Shown here piece by piece: positions 32,805-41,735 of a DNA stretch of 64,000 bases. The notes beneath the pieces were generated by a model that saw only the letters and a list, made by a program, of their open reading frames with translations, searched no databases and was not told the origin of the DNA. Position numbers and translations under genes: made by a program. The number at the start of each line of letters is the position of its first letter. Positions within the stretch are counted from its first letter, which is position 1. Source of the DNA: Bacillota bacterium (GTDB lineage Bacteria; Bacillota; Clostridia; Oscillospirales; Ruminococcaceae); assembly GCA_023429785.1 (NCBI GenBank), contig JAEZDD010000003.1, positions 186,001-250,000 on the forward strand. Reading direction: 5' to 3'.

Positions 32805-33671
32805 TTAGCCTTTAACGCTACCCAATGCTATACCACGAACGATATACTTAGATAGAAATAAGTATACTAGTGCAACAGGAATAATAGAAACAAATATTAA
32901 TCCATAAACTTGACCTAAATCAAATTTAGCAAAATCCGCACTTCTTAGCATGGCAATAAGAATAGGTAATGTCTTCATGTCCTTCTTGTCAAGAATAAGA
33001 GCTGGTATAAAGTAGTTGTTCCATGCCCCTGTAAAAGCAAATATCGCCTGAACAGCAATAGCTGGCTTCAATATTGGAAATACAATTCTGTTGAAGGTAT
33101 AAAATTCATTTGAACCGTCAATTCTAGCAGCCTCGATTATTTCAAGAGGCAATGCACTCTCCATATACTGTTTCATAAAGAAGAATATAATTGGTGAAGC
33201 AATTGCTGGAATAATAAGTGGAATGAATGAGTTTAATAAATCCATATCTCTAATCATGCTAACAAATCCCAATGCAGAAACCTGGGTTGGAACAATCATA
33301 ATCATTAGAATAAATGCAAAAATTGCATTTTTGAATTTAAAGGTATATGCATGAATTCCATAAGCTGTCATCGCCGAGAAGTATGTAGCTAATGCAGCTA
33401 CACCAGCTGAAACAATAAAGCTGTTAAAAATACCTGTCAATACCGGAAGAGTATCATTTGAGAAAACGCTCTTCATATTAACTAAAAAAGATTTTCCTGG
33501 TAATAGAGAAAAGCCTTTTGCGATGTCTGGATGAGCTCTGGTTGTATTTATAATCAGAATATAAAAAGCAGCCAAAGATAAGACGGATAACAAAATCAAT
33601 ACAAAATAACAAAATATTCTATAAATTGTTAGCCCTGCATTTCCAACGCTTGAGTTTTTTTGCATACTCAT
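32805..33671 (-). CDS. Carbohydrate ABC transporter permease (MalG/CUT1 type)
   Basis: Second membrane subunit of a CUT1 sugar importer. The 288 residues form six helices, with the EAA loop EAARIDGSNEFYTFNRIVFPILKPA and the terminal GLIFVSIIPVALVYLFLSKYIVRGIALGSVKG typical of MalG-like permeases. The ATG overlaps the stop of the partner permease by one base, with AAAGGGG upstream. No ATPase gene follows, so a shared MsmX/MsmK-type ATPase encoded elsewhere is expected. Likely substrate: cellobiose or cellodextrins, from the adjoining phosphorylase. Confidence 0.93.
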   Translation of the reverse strand: MSMQKNSSVGNAGLTIYRIFCYFVLILLSVLSLAAFYILIINTTRAHPDIAKGFSLLPGKSFLVNMKSVFSNDTLPVLTGIFNSFIVSAGVAALATYFSAMTAYGIHAYTFKFKNAIFAFILMIMIVPTQVSALGFVSMIRDMDLLNSFIPLIIPAIASPIIFFFMKQYMESALPLEIIEAARIDGSNEFYTFNRIVFPILKPAIAVQAIFAFTGAWNNYFIPALILDKKDMKTLPILIAMLRSADFAKFDLGQVYGLIFVSIIPVALVYLFLSKYIVRGIALGSVKG

Positions 33672-34597
33672 TATCTTTGCCCCTTTCTATCCCTATTTGT
33701 AAATCCAAAGAAAACAATTAAGCTTAATATACCGGCAACAGCGAATAAAATTACACTGAGTGCACCAGCCATACCATAGTTTTTGCTATATAGATGGTTG
33801 TTCAAGAACATAATAAGCGTCATGCTTGTACGGTTAGGAACACCTAAGCCATTTGTTAGAATTTGTGGAACGTCAAACATCTGAAGTCCACCAATTAATG
33901 AAGTTAAAATAACATATAATAAAATAGGTCTTAATAGAGGTAGAGTTATCTTTCTAAACGCTTGTGATGATGAAGCACCATCAATTTCAGCTGCCTCATA
34001 TAGCTGTGTATCAATACCCATTATGCCAGCCATTAATAATATTGTAGTATTTCCATACCACATCAAAAAGTTCATAAGCGCAACTAATCCACGGTTTCCT
34101 TCTGTTGATGCCATAATCTGAACAGTGTCAGAAGAGTGAGTGATACTCTTGATCATATCACTAATAGGACCAATATCAGAGAAAATTGACCAGAAAAGCA
34201 TTGAAAAAGCAGCAGCCATTATTAAGTTTGGCATATAGATTATAGTCTTAAATACTCCTGTAGCTTTTAGCTTCAATCTTATATTTGTGAACCAAGAGGC
34301 AAGTATAAGTGAAACTACTATTTGAGGTATAAAACCTAAAAGCCACATAATCATTGTGTTAGAGAAATAAGTTACTAATGAATTATCAGTAAATAATGTC
34401 TTGAAATTTTGAATTCCTATATAATTAGGACCAACTGTATCTAAACCAACTTGGTAATTTTCAAAAAAACTATTATAAAACGTCGAAATTAGCGGCACTA
34501 AGCTGAAAATAGCATAAACTATAAAAAATGGTAAAATAAAAAATACTCCCCATTTGCCATAACTTATAATATTTTTATTATTTTTTAATTTTGACAT
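33671..34597 (-). CDS. Carbohydrate ABC transporter permease (MalF/CUT1 type)
   Basis: First membrane subunit of the sugar importer. The 308 residues have six helices. The N-terminal text is FFILPFFIVYAIFSLVPLISTFYNSF and the EAA loop is EAAEIDGASSSQAFRKITLPLLRP. QMFDVPQILTNGLGVPNRTS follows, as usual in oligosaccharide permeases. It lies about 100 bases after the binding-protein gene, and a strong hairpin (34658-34680) sits in that gap. It is coupled to the MalG-type gene by a TAATG overlap. Confidence 0.93.
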   Translation of the reverse strand: MSKLKNNKNIISYGKWGVFFILPFFIVYAIFSLVPLISTFYNSFFENYQVGLDTVGPNYIGIQNFKTLFTDNSLVTYFSNTMIMWLLGFIPQIVVSLILASWFTNIRLKLKATGVFKTIIYMPNLIMAAAFSMLFWSIFSDIGPISDMIKSITHSSDTVQIMASTEGNRGLVALMNFLMWYGNTTILLMAGIMGIDTQLYEAAEIDGASSSQAFRKITLPLLRPILLYVILTSLIGGLQMFDVPQILTNGLGVPNRTSMTLIMFLNNHLYSKNYGMAGALSVILFAVAGILSLIVFFGFTNRDRKGQR

Positions 34598-34657
34598 TTA
34601 AATCACCCCTTATTTGAATCATTTCGCTCGCAAAGCAAAGTAGTGCAATTAGTATTA

Positions 34658-34680
34658 TAGGGTGGGCATTGCCCACCCTA
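34658..34680 (-). repeat. Strong inverted repeat between binding-protein and permease genes
   Basis: TAGGGTGGGC/GCCCACCCTA with a three-base loop, GC-rich in an AT-rich gap and without a T tract. It probably acts as an mRNA stabiliser or partial terminator, giving more binding protein than permease. Confidence 0.65.
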
Positions 34681-34695
34681 ATAATTTAAAATATA

Positions 34696-36057
34696 TTAGC
34701 TAGGTTTCTTTAGGTTTGGATATTTCTCAATTACTGCCTTGTAGAAGTTAGCTAAAGCAGTGTCCTTGTCAACCTTACCACTGAAGTAATCGTGGAATGA
34801 TGACTGAATTGCTTCGTTACAGCCTTGGTCGTAGTTTGAAATGTTCTTCAAATCAATCTTTTCAGCTGACTTAGCGAATAGAGCGATGTGGTTCTGTCCG
34901 CCTAGGAAGTCTGATTTAAATGAGCTGCTACCGATTTCTTCCATAGCTGCCTTGTTGTTTGTGTAGTCTTGTGTATCTGTTGTGATCTTCTTCATTGTAG
35001 CTGCATCACATGTTAGTGTCTTCATGATGTCCTTAACTAGATCAGCATTATCTGTTCCAGCTGCTGCACATAGCCATGTTCCACCCCAGTAGTAAGCCTG
35101 TGGTCCTTCACATACAGCGTAGTCGCCGTAGATTCCGTTACCAACTTCTTTCTTGCCGCCGTCTTTTTCAGATGTTGCAAGTGAGTTGCCTAGAAGTGTG
35201 AAGTTAATGCCCCATGTTGAGTAGAAGAATCCGAATACTTTACCTGAAGGACCCTGGTCTTTGCCCCAAGCATCAGCCCATAGAGTTGTCTTGTTGTTGT
35301 AGCCCTTGTCTGTGTATGTCTTAGTCTGGTCAACCCACTTCATGATGTTAGCATCAATTCTGATTACGTTGTCCTTATCAACCCAAGGAGCAGTAACGTT
35401 GTTTGAGAATGTTCTGTATGAATCATCATATCCAGAAAGCATCTTGTAGCCCTTAGCAGAAGCATCAGCAGCTACCTTGTCAAAGCTTGCCCAATCCTTA
35501 AGAGCATCTTGAACCTTAACTGGGTCATCTGTTCCAAGAACGTCCTTAGCGATTGATCTACGGTAAGCAAATAGACCTGGTGTAGCCTGCCATGTAACAG
35601 CCTTTAGCTTGCCATCTTTATCTGTTGCAATAGCTTGTGTATATTTGTATTGGTTAGCAAGATCTGAATCTGTTAGCCCAATGTCACCCTTAACGTCAAG
35701 AGCGTAGCTTGTGTTAACATATTTCAAAGCGTAGTCAGCTTCGATTAGGAATAGGTCGATCTTGTCATCAGCCTTAGCTGTGCTCTGAGCCTTTAGTGAT
35801 GCGTCTAGCTTGTTCTGGTAAGCATTGTTATCGTTTGGTGTGATAACAAAGTTAACTTTAACATCTGAAGGTACTTTGCCAGCCTTTTCAAAATAATCTG
35901 TAAAACGATCCTTGAACTCAGTATTCCAGCAATAAATATTTAGAACTTTTCCGCCGTTTGAGAAATCACCCTTTGAGCTTTCTTCGTTCTTCTTACAACC
36001 TGCAAACATAGTAAGAGCAAGAACTGAAGCTACTGCAATTGACAACAACTTTTTCAT
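34696..36057 (-). CDS. Sugar ABC transporter substrate-binding lipoprotein
   Basis: Extracellular solute-binding protein, family 1 type. The 453 residues start with a lipoprotein signal and lipobox LTMFAGCKK (Cys20). A mature domain follows with ILNIYCWNTEFKDRF, then KIDLFLIEADYALKYVN and WQATPGLFAYRRSIAKDVLG, and aromatic sugar-stacking text such as AYYWGGTWLCAA. It begins 42 bases after the LacI-type gene on the same strand. It should bind cellobiose or cellodextrins, given the phosphorylase next door; this is inference. Confidence 0.92.
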   Translation of the reverse strand: MKKLLSIAVASVLALTMFAGCKKNEESSKGDFSNGGKVLNIYCWNTEFKDRFTDYFEKAGKVPSDVKVNFVITPNDNNAYQNKLDASLKAQSTAKADDKIDLFLIEADYALKYVNTSYALDVKGDIGLTDSDLANQYKYTQAIATDKDGKLKAVTWQATPGLFAYRRSIAKDVLGTDDPVKVQDALKDWASFDKVAADASAKGYKMLSGYDDSYRTFSNNVTAPWVDKDNVIRIDANIMKWVDQTKTYTDKGYNNKTTLWADAWGKDQGPSGKVFGFFYSTWGINFTLLGNSLATSEKDGGKKEVGNGIYGDYAVCEGPQAYYWGGTWLCAAAGTDNADLVKDIMKTLTCDAATMKKITTDTQDYTNNKAAMEEIGSSSFKSDFLGGQNHIALFAKSAEKIDLKNISNYDQGCNEAIQSSFHDYFSGKVDKDTALANFYKAVIEKYPNLKKPS

Positions 36058-36099
36058 AATATTCCTCCTTAAATGTGCTACTCTCTCTTAGATGTAGCT

Positions 36100-37107
36100 T
36101 TACAATTTTTTGACAGAGCCACCTTCTAACAATTCACCTTCAACCAAAATCTGTTGTGCTAACGTTGTTTTTGGATGTTCAATGTGCTCAATCAGCCTTT
36201 CCGCCGCCTGTCTCCCGAGTTCCTTAGTATTCTGATGCAAGGTCGTTAGCTTCGGGGCCATTACCTGTGAAAGGTAAATACCGTCATAACCGACAACACT
36301 GATATCATCAGGAATCTTTAGTCCCATTTCTTCAATCACTTGGATTCCGCCAAGAATCGAAAAATCATCAGGATACATAATGCAGGTTGGAGGATTCTTG
36401 AGCGCCAGAAGTTCTCTGGTTGCTTTAACCACCGAGCCAGGATCATGGTAGTTACCGTGTTTTAAATATTCGTCAGGAACGAACATTTCAAACTTTTCAC
36501 AGGTCCGATGGAAACTAGCAAGACGATTTTGAGTAACTGAAGTATCTTCACCGTATATATATGCAATTTTACTGTGACCACGGCGAATCACATAACTTAT
36601 TAATTCTTTCATACCATTAACATTATCAGAGATAATAGAAGATGTGTTGTTAAAAACACAATCAATGGTAACTACAGGTATTGTACTGTTAACAAGCTCT
36701 AATACCATCGGATCCTGAAAATCAACACTGGCAATCATAACTCCATCGCAACCGCGATAGCGACAATGCTCATAGTAACTCATTCTGCCTTCCCCAATAT
36801 TGTGACTGATAAAAGTTATGTCGTAACCGCGGTGCTCCGCCACAACCTTAAAACTATCAAGCACTTGAGAAAAATATTCATGAGTTAATCCGCTGTGAGT
36901 TTTGTCAACAAAAAGCACCCCTATGTTATATGTGCGGTTTGTTTTCAAGGCTCGAGCGGCTGAGTTAAAAAAATAACCCATTTGAGCGGCAGCGTCACAA
37001 ATTTGCTTTCGTGTGGATTCGCCGACATCACGATGTCCATTAAGAGCTTTGCTAACCGTTGCGACTGATACGCCACAACTAGTAGCAACATCTTTCATAG
37101 AAACCAT
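36100..37107 (-). CDS. LacI-family transcriptional regulator of the cellobiose locus
   Basis: About 335 residues with an N-terminal LacI helix-turn-helix (MKDVATSCGVSVATVSKALNG), a hinge helix ending near AARALKTNRT, and a sugar-binding domain (IGVLFVDKTHSGLTHEYF, then DGVMIASVDFQDP, VVGYDGIYLSQVMAPKLTT). I choose ATG 37107, which has GGAGG five bases upstream. Its own promoter is followed at once by the box ACTTAATCGTTTCAC (37171-37185). The same box sits at the start of the GH94 gene. It therefore probably represses both units until a sugar binds. Confidence 0.92.
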   Translation of the reverse strand: MVSMKDVATSCGVSVATVSKALNGHRDVGESTRKQICDAAAQMGYFFNSAARALKTNRTYNIGVLFVDKTHSGLTHEYFSQVLDSFKVVAEHRGYDITFISHNIGEGRMSYYEHCRYRGCDGVMIASVDFQDPMVLELVNSTIPVVTIDCVFNNTSSIISDNVNGMKELISYVIRRGHSKIAYIYGEDTSVTQNRLASFHRTCEKFEMFVPDEYLKHGNYHDPGSVVKATRELLALKNPPTCIMYPDDFSILGGIQVIEEMGLKIPDDISVVGYDGIYLSQVMAPKLTTLHQNTKELGRQAAERLIEHIEHPKTTLAQQILVEGELLEGGSVKKL

Positions 37108-37170
37108 ATGTACCTCCAAGGATATAACGGGACGACTAAATTAGATAAGCATTGCTTGTGCCAAATTGTT

Positions 37171-37185
37171 ACTTAATCGTTTCAC
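37171..37185. promoter_or_regulatory. LacI-type operator box 1, at the regulator's own promoter
   Basis: ACTTAATCGTTTCAC, identical to the box at 37500-37514. It lies 8 bases after the minus 10 of the lacI-type promoter. Confidence 0.72.
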
Positions 37186-37192
37186 TGACATT

Positions 37193-37221
37193 AGTATACT
37201 GCAATAACACTAAATATACAA
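37193..37221 (-). promoter_or_regulatory. Promoter of the lacI-ABC operon
   Basis: TTGTAT (37221-37216), 17-base spacer, TATACT (37198-37193) on the minus strand. Confidence 0.72.
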
Positions 37222-37333
37222 GTGATTTCAAAAAAAAATTGGTGCATATGCTAAATTATAGAGAGATATACAAATAGCAAGGACTTTTTTTTAGCAATTT
37301 CACATGTTTCGTTACTTTTTTGTAATTTTAGTG

Positions 37334-37343
37334 TTAATCGTTT
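37334..37343. promoter_or_regulatory. Third copy of the operator core
   Basis: TTAATCGTTT, the same ten-base core as the two full boxes, about midway between them. It might support DNA looping. Confidence 0.45.
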
Positions 37344-37467
37344 TATATTTTTCCCCCAAAATGCGCTAAAATAACTAAAACAAAAACGTTTATATGTATA
37401 CTATTTGTTGTGTATTTATACAAAATTTATTTTACCAATATTTTTTTATTTGTACCTATTGCATTTT

Positions 37468-37496
37468 TTGTGAAAATAGTATAAAGTATATATAGA
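37468..37496 (+). promoter_or_regulatory. Promoter of the cellobiose phosphorylase gene
   Basis: TTGTGA (37468-37473), 17-base spacer, TATAGA (37491-37496). An alternative TATAAA lies at 37480-37485. The operator starts four bases after the minus 10. Confidence 0.55.
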
Positions 37497-37499
37497 TTT

Positions 37500-37514
37500 A
37501 CTTAATCGTTTCAC
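37500..37514. promoter_or_regulatory. LacI-type operator box 2, at the GH94 promoter
   Basis: ACTTAATCGTTTCAC covers the predicted transcription start of the phosphorylase gene, where a bound repressor would block initiation. Confidence 0.72.
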
Positions 37515-37580
37515 ATGTCGCATTTACGTTATTTGAGCGCTTTCTGAACTATACTGAGAAGGCGAGAATGGAGAGTTAAT

Positions 37581-40016
37581 ATGAAATTCGGTCATTTTGA
37601 TGACTTAAATAGAGAATATGTCATCACCACACCACTTACCCCCCTACCATGGATTAATTATCTTGGGAGCGAAAACTTTTTTTCGTTAATATCCAACACT
37701 GCTGGTGGTTATAGCTTTTATAAGGATGCTAAGCTTTTGCGTCTTACTCGTTATCGTTACAACAACTCCTCAATGGATTCAAACGGTCGCTATTACTATA
37801 TTAAAGATGGTGATACTGTCTGGAACCCAGCTTGGCAGCCTGTTCAGACCGAACTTGACGAATACAAATGCCGTCACGGCTTAGGCTACTCTGTATTTGA
37901 ATCTTCTAAGAATGGTGTTTCTTCAAAATTAACCTGTTTTGTTCCGGTTGGTGAAAACTGTGAGGTTAACCAATTAGTCATAACTAACAATTCAGCTGAG
38001 AAAAAAACTCTTACTATTACTAGTATGCTTGAATTCTGTCTATGGAATGCTGTTGACGACGCTTCAAACTTCCAGAGAAACTTCTCTATCGGTGAGGTTG
38101 AAATTGAAGGCAGTGAAATTTATCACAAAACTGAATATCGTGAAAGAAGAAATCACTATGCTGTATATGCTGTAAACGCTGAAATTGATGGCTTTGATAC
38201 TGACAGAGATGCTTTCTGCGGCGCATATAAGGGCTTCTCTAATGCTGAGGTTGTTTTCTCAGGTAAGGCTAAAAACAGTGTTGCCAGCGGATGGGCTCCA
38301 ATCGGCTCACACAGCATCAATGCTGAGCTTGCTCCAGGCGAATCAAAGAGCTTGATTTTTGTTCTTGGATATATTGAAAATGCTGATGAAGAAAAATGGG
38401 CATCACCAAATGTTATCAATAAGGCACCTGCAAAGACAATGCTTGAAAAATTCAAGACTGATGCTCAGGTAGACGCTGCACTAAAAGCACTTAGCAATCA
38501 CTGGGAAAGCTTGCTCAGCCGTTTCACTGTTAAATCAGAGGATGAAAAGCTTGACCGTATGATTAATATCTGGAATCAGTATCAATGTATGGTTACCTTT
38601 AATATGAGCAGAAGCGCCAGCTATTATGAAAGCGGCATGGGACGTGGAATGGGCTTCAGAGATTCATGTCAGGACCTTCTTGGCTTCGTTCACTTAATTC
38701 CTGAAAGAGCTCGTGAGCGTATAATTGATATTGCTTCAACTCAGTTTGAGGATGGAAGCGCATATCATCAGTATCAGCCTCTCACAAAACGCGGCAACCT
38801 CGATGTTGGCAGCGGATTTAACGATGACCCACTATGGCTAATAGCTTGTGTTACTGCTTATATCAAAGAAAGTGGCGATTTTGGCATACTTGACGAAATT
38901 GTTCCTTTTGACAACGACGAAACTAAGGCTCAAACTTTGTTTGAACACTTATTCCGCAGCTTTAATTATATTGCAACACACAAGGGTCCTCACAATCTTC
39001 CTCTTATTGGAAGAGCTGACTGGAACGACTGCTTGAATCTGAACTGCTTCTCTGCTACACCTGGCGAGAGCTTCCAGACTTGTTCAAACTTTGAAAGCGG
39101 CAAGGCAGAAAGCGTATTCATCGGCGGTATGTTCGTTAAATACGGTAATGAATTCGCTGACTTGTGCACTAAGATTGGGAAGAATGATATGGCAGCCGAT
39201 GCTAAGGCAGAAGTCAAGAAGATGTATGATGCTGTTCTTGATGCCGGATGGGACGGCGAATGGTTCGTTCGTGCTTATGACGCTTTTGAAAAGCCTGTCG
39301 GCAGTAAGGTTTGTGACGAAGGTCAGATTTTCATCGAGCCACAGGGTATGTGCGTAATGGCTGGAATCGGCGTTGAAGAAGGTCATGCTGCTAAGGCGCT
39401 GAACAGCGTTAAAGAAAAGCTCGACACTAAATATGGAATTGTTTTGTTACAGCCTGCATATACAACTTATAGATTGAATCTCGGTGAGGTTTCATCATAT
39501 CCTCCTGGATATAAGGAAAATGCCGGAATCTTCTGTCATAACAACCCTTGGGTTTCTTGTGCTGAAACTGTAATCGGTAACGGTAACAGAGCATTTGAAA
39601 TATATAAGAAAACTTGCCCGGCTTATATTGAGGAGATAAGCGAAATTCACAGAACTGAGCCTTATGTTTACAGCCAGATGATTGCCGGTAAGGATGCTGC
39701 TCGTTTCGGTGAAGCTAAAAACAGCTGGCTAACCGGTACTGCTGCTTGGACATTTGTTAACCTTAGTCAGTTTATCCTCGGAATTGTTTCAACCTATGAC
39801 GGTCTTTCAGTTAATCCTTGTATTCCAAGTGACATGAAGGGCTTCACAGCAAAAAGACTTTATCGTGGAGTTATGCACAATATTACCGTTGAAAATCCTT
39901 CCGGAGTTCAAAAGGGAGTTGCCGGCATGACTGTTGATGGAGTAAAAATCCCTGGCAATGTTATTCCATTTGATTCAAGCAAAAAGGAAGTTAATGTTGT
40001 TATCACAATGGGCTAG
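37581..40016 (+). CDS. Cellobiose phosphorylase (GH94)
   Basis: Phosphorolyses cellobiose to glucose-1-phosphate and glucose in the cytoplasm, saving ATP. The 811 residues open with MKFGHFDDLNREYVITTPLTP and INYLGSENFFSLISNTAGGYSFY, close to known clostridial cellobiose phosphorylases. The N-terminal beta-sandwich precedes the helical barrel. The general acid is Asp483 in ADWNDCLN, and later EIHRTEPYVYSQMIAGKDA holds phosphate-site text. GAGAATGGAGAG lies before the ATG. It faces the ABC operon and shares its operator, so uptake and cleavage should be co-induced. No signal peptide. Specificity for cellobiose over longer dextrins is inferred from similarity. Confidence 0.93.
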   Translation: MKFGHFDDLNREYVITTPLTPLPWINYLGSENFFSLISNTAGGYSFYKDAKLLRLTRYRYNNSSMDSNGRYYYIKDGDTVWNPAWQPVQTELDEYKCRHGLGYSVFESSKNGVSSKLTCFVPVGENCEVNQLVITNNSAEKKTLTITSMLEFCLWNAVDDASNFQRNFSIGEVEIEGSEIYHKTEYRERRNHYAVYAVNAEIDGFDTDRDAFCGAYKGFSNAEVVFSGKAKNSVASGWAPIGSHSINAELAPGESKSLIFVLGYIENADEEKWASPNVINKAPAKTMLEKFKTDAQVDAALKALSNHWESLLSRFTVKSEDEKLDRMINIWNQYQCMVTFNMSRSASYYESGMGRGMGFRDSCQDLLGFVHLIPERARERIIDIASTQFEDGSAYHQYQPLTKRGNLDVGSGFNDDPLWLIACVTAYIKESGDFGILDEIVPFDNDETKAQTLFEHLFRSFNYIATHKGPHNLPLIGRADWNDCLNLNCFSATPGESFQTCSNFESGKAESVFIGGMFVKYGNEFADLCTKIGKNDMAADAKAEVKKMYDAVLDAGWDGEWFVRAYDAFEKPVGSKVCDEGQIFIEPQGMCVMAGIGVEEGHAAKALNSVKEKLDTKYGIVLLQPAYTTYRLNLGEVSSYPPGYKENAGIFCHNNPWVSCAETVIGNGNRAFEIYKKTCPAYIEEISEIHRTEPYVYSQMIAGKDAARFGEAKNSWLTGTAAWTFVNLSQFILGIVSTYDGLSVNPCIPSDMKGFTAKRLYRGVMHNITVENPSGVQKGVAGMTVDGVKIPGNVIPFDSSKKEVNVVITMG

Positions 40017-40060
40017 CCTTAATTAATGCGTTTAAATTTCTTCGTACAATAATATATTTT

Positions 40061-40089
40061 TGGCTGGTTGATTTAAAATCTTCCAGCCA
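40061..40089 (+). terminator. Terminator after the GH94 gene
   Basis: TGGCTGG/CCAGCCA stem with an extra inner pairing, followed by C and seven T. Confidence 0.88.
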
Positions 40090-40106
40090 CTTTTTTTGCA
40101 ACAAAA

Positions 40107-40136
40107 AATCACTCCCTGATATACAGGAAGTGATTT
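40107..40136 (-). terminator. Terminator after gpmI
   Basis: AAATCACTTCCTG pairs with CAGGGAGTGATTT (one G-U), with six T after it on the minus strand. Confidence 0.85.
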
Positions 40137-40149
40137 ATATATATTTTCT

Positions 40150-41667
40150 CTATTTGATAAGCGACTTACCAGTCATTTCAGCCGGCTGTGGCAAGCCTAG
40201 AATCTGAAGCATTGTCGGTGATAAATCAGCGAGAACGCCGTCATCACGAAGCTCGCAATCCTTCCCGACAACGATAAGCGGAACAAGGTTGGTTGTGTGG
40301 GCTGTGAATGGTGAACCATCACTTTCATACATCTGGTCAGCGTTCCCGTGGTCAGCAGTAATCAGCGCAATCCCGCCCATTTCAAGAACAGCGTCTAGGG
40401 TCATTCCCACGCATTTGTCAACCGCCTCAACAGCGGCAACAGCGGCATTGAAGTTCCCGGTATGCCCAACCATGTCGCAGTTAGCGTAGTTAAGAATTAT
40501 TACATCATATTTCCCTGAATTAATTCTGCTCACAACCTCGTCAGCGACCTCAAATGCGCTCATTTCTGGCTTTAGGTCATAGGTTGCAACCTTTGGTGAG
40601 GAAATCAATGCTCTGTCTTCATTCTTAAATGGCGCTTCAACTCCGCCATTAAAGAAGAATGTAACATGAGCGTATTTTTCTGTTTCAGCAATTCTCAGCT
40701 GAGTCAAGCCATTTTCGCTGATGTATTCGCCAAATGTGTTTGAAAGCGACTGAGGCTTAAATGCAACATGAACGTTTGGCATTGTTGCGTCGTATTGAGT
40801 CATGCAAACAAAGAATAATGGGAAGAAACCATTTTTTCTCTCAAAGCCACTGAAGCTTTCGTCAACAAAGGTTCTTGAAATTTCTCTGGCTCTGTCCGGT
40901 CTGAAATTGAAGAAAATTACGCTGTCATTTGACGAAATTTTTCCATCCTTTGAGCATACTGCCGGAAGAACAAATTCGTCAGTAATATTATTTTCATAAG
41001 AAGCTGACATTACAGCAACCGGATTTTCGAAATATTCGCCCTCGCCATAAACCATTGCTGAGTATGCTTTTTCAACTCTGTCCCAACGGTTATCTCTATC
41101 CATTGCATAATAACGGCCCGAGATTGTTGCAATTTCACCAACGCCAATCTCAGCCATTTTTTCAACTAAAGCTTCAACAAAGCTCTTCCCCGATGAAGGC
41201 GGAACGTCACGGCCGTCCATGAAAGCGTGAACAAAAACCTTTTTAAGCCCGGCCTTTTTGGCTAGCTCCAAAAGTCCGTATAGATGAGTGTTATGGCTGT
41301 GAACTCCTCCGTCTGAAAGAAGCCCCATTAGATGTAGTGATGTATTGTTTTTCTTGCAGTTTTCAATCGCCGCATTAAGAGTTTCATTATTGAAGAAATC
41401 GCCGTCCTTGATTGACTTTGTTATTCTTGTTAATTCCTGATAAACAATTCGACCGGCGCCGATATTTGTATGCCCAACCTCACTGTTCCCCATTTGACCC
41501 TCAGGAAGCCCAACCTCCATTCCGGAAGCGGCAATTTTAGTATTAGGGCACTTTTCAAAAACCTCATTAAGATTCGGAGTATTTGCGGCAGCAATGGCAT
41601 TTCCATAGCTGTCTGGATTATATCCATAGCCATCAAGAATAATTAGCGCTAATGGTTTTTTACTCAT
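40150..41667 (-). CDS. gpmI: 2,3-bisphosphoglycerate-independent phosphoglycerate mutase
   Basis: Interconverts 3- and 2-phosphoglycerate in glycolysis using two manganese ions and a phosphoserine. It opens with PLALIILDGYGYN, and the active serine is in QMGNSEVGHTNIGAGR. AFMDGRDVPPSSG and the C-terminal metal ligands in LITADHGNADQM follow. I choose ATG 41667 (505 residues), with GAAGGAGAAA upstream, over an in-frame start at 41700 without a ribosome site. It follows tpiA, with a small hairpin between. Confidence 0.97.
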   Translation of the reverse strand: MSKKPLALIILDGYGYNPDSYGNAIAAANTPNLNEVFEKCPNTKIAASGMEVGLPEGQMGNSEVGHTNIGAGRIVYQELTRITKSIKDGDFFNNETLNAAIENCKKNNTSLHLMGLLSDGGVHSHNTHLYGLLELAKKAGLKKVFVHAFMDGRDVPPSSGKSFVEALVEKMAEIGVGEIATISGRYYAMDRDNRWDRVEKAYSAMVYGEGEYFENPVAVMSASYENNITDEFVLPAVCSKDGKISSNDSVIFFNFRPDRAREISRTFVDESFSGFERKNGFFPLFFVCMTQYDATMPNVHVAFKPQSLSNTFGEYISENGLTQLRIAETEKYAHVTFFFNGGVEAPFKNEDRALISSPKVATYDLKPEMSAFEVADEVVSRINSGKYDVIILNYANCDMVGHTGNFNAAVAAVEAVDKCVGMTLDAVLEMGGIALITADHGNADQMYESDGSPFTAHTTNLVPLIVVGKDCELRDDGVLADLSPTMLQILGLPQPAEMTGKSLIK

Positions 41668-41694
41668 ATATTTTCTCCTTCTAAATACAACAAC

Positions 41695-41713
41695 GGACAA
41701 GCATAACTTGTCC
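41695..41713 (-). terminator. Small hairpin between tpiA and gpmI
   Basis: GGACAAG/CTTGTCC with a five-base loop and no long T tract. It is a partial terminator or processing site rather than an operon end. Confidence 0.45.
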
Positions 41714-41735
41714 TGTTATATTTTTAATAATAGAA

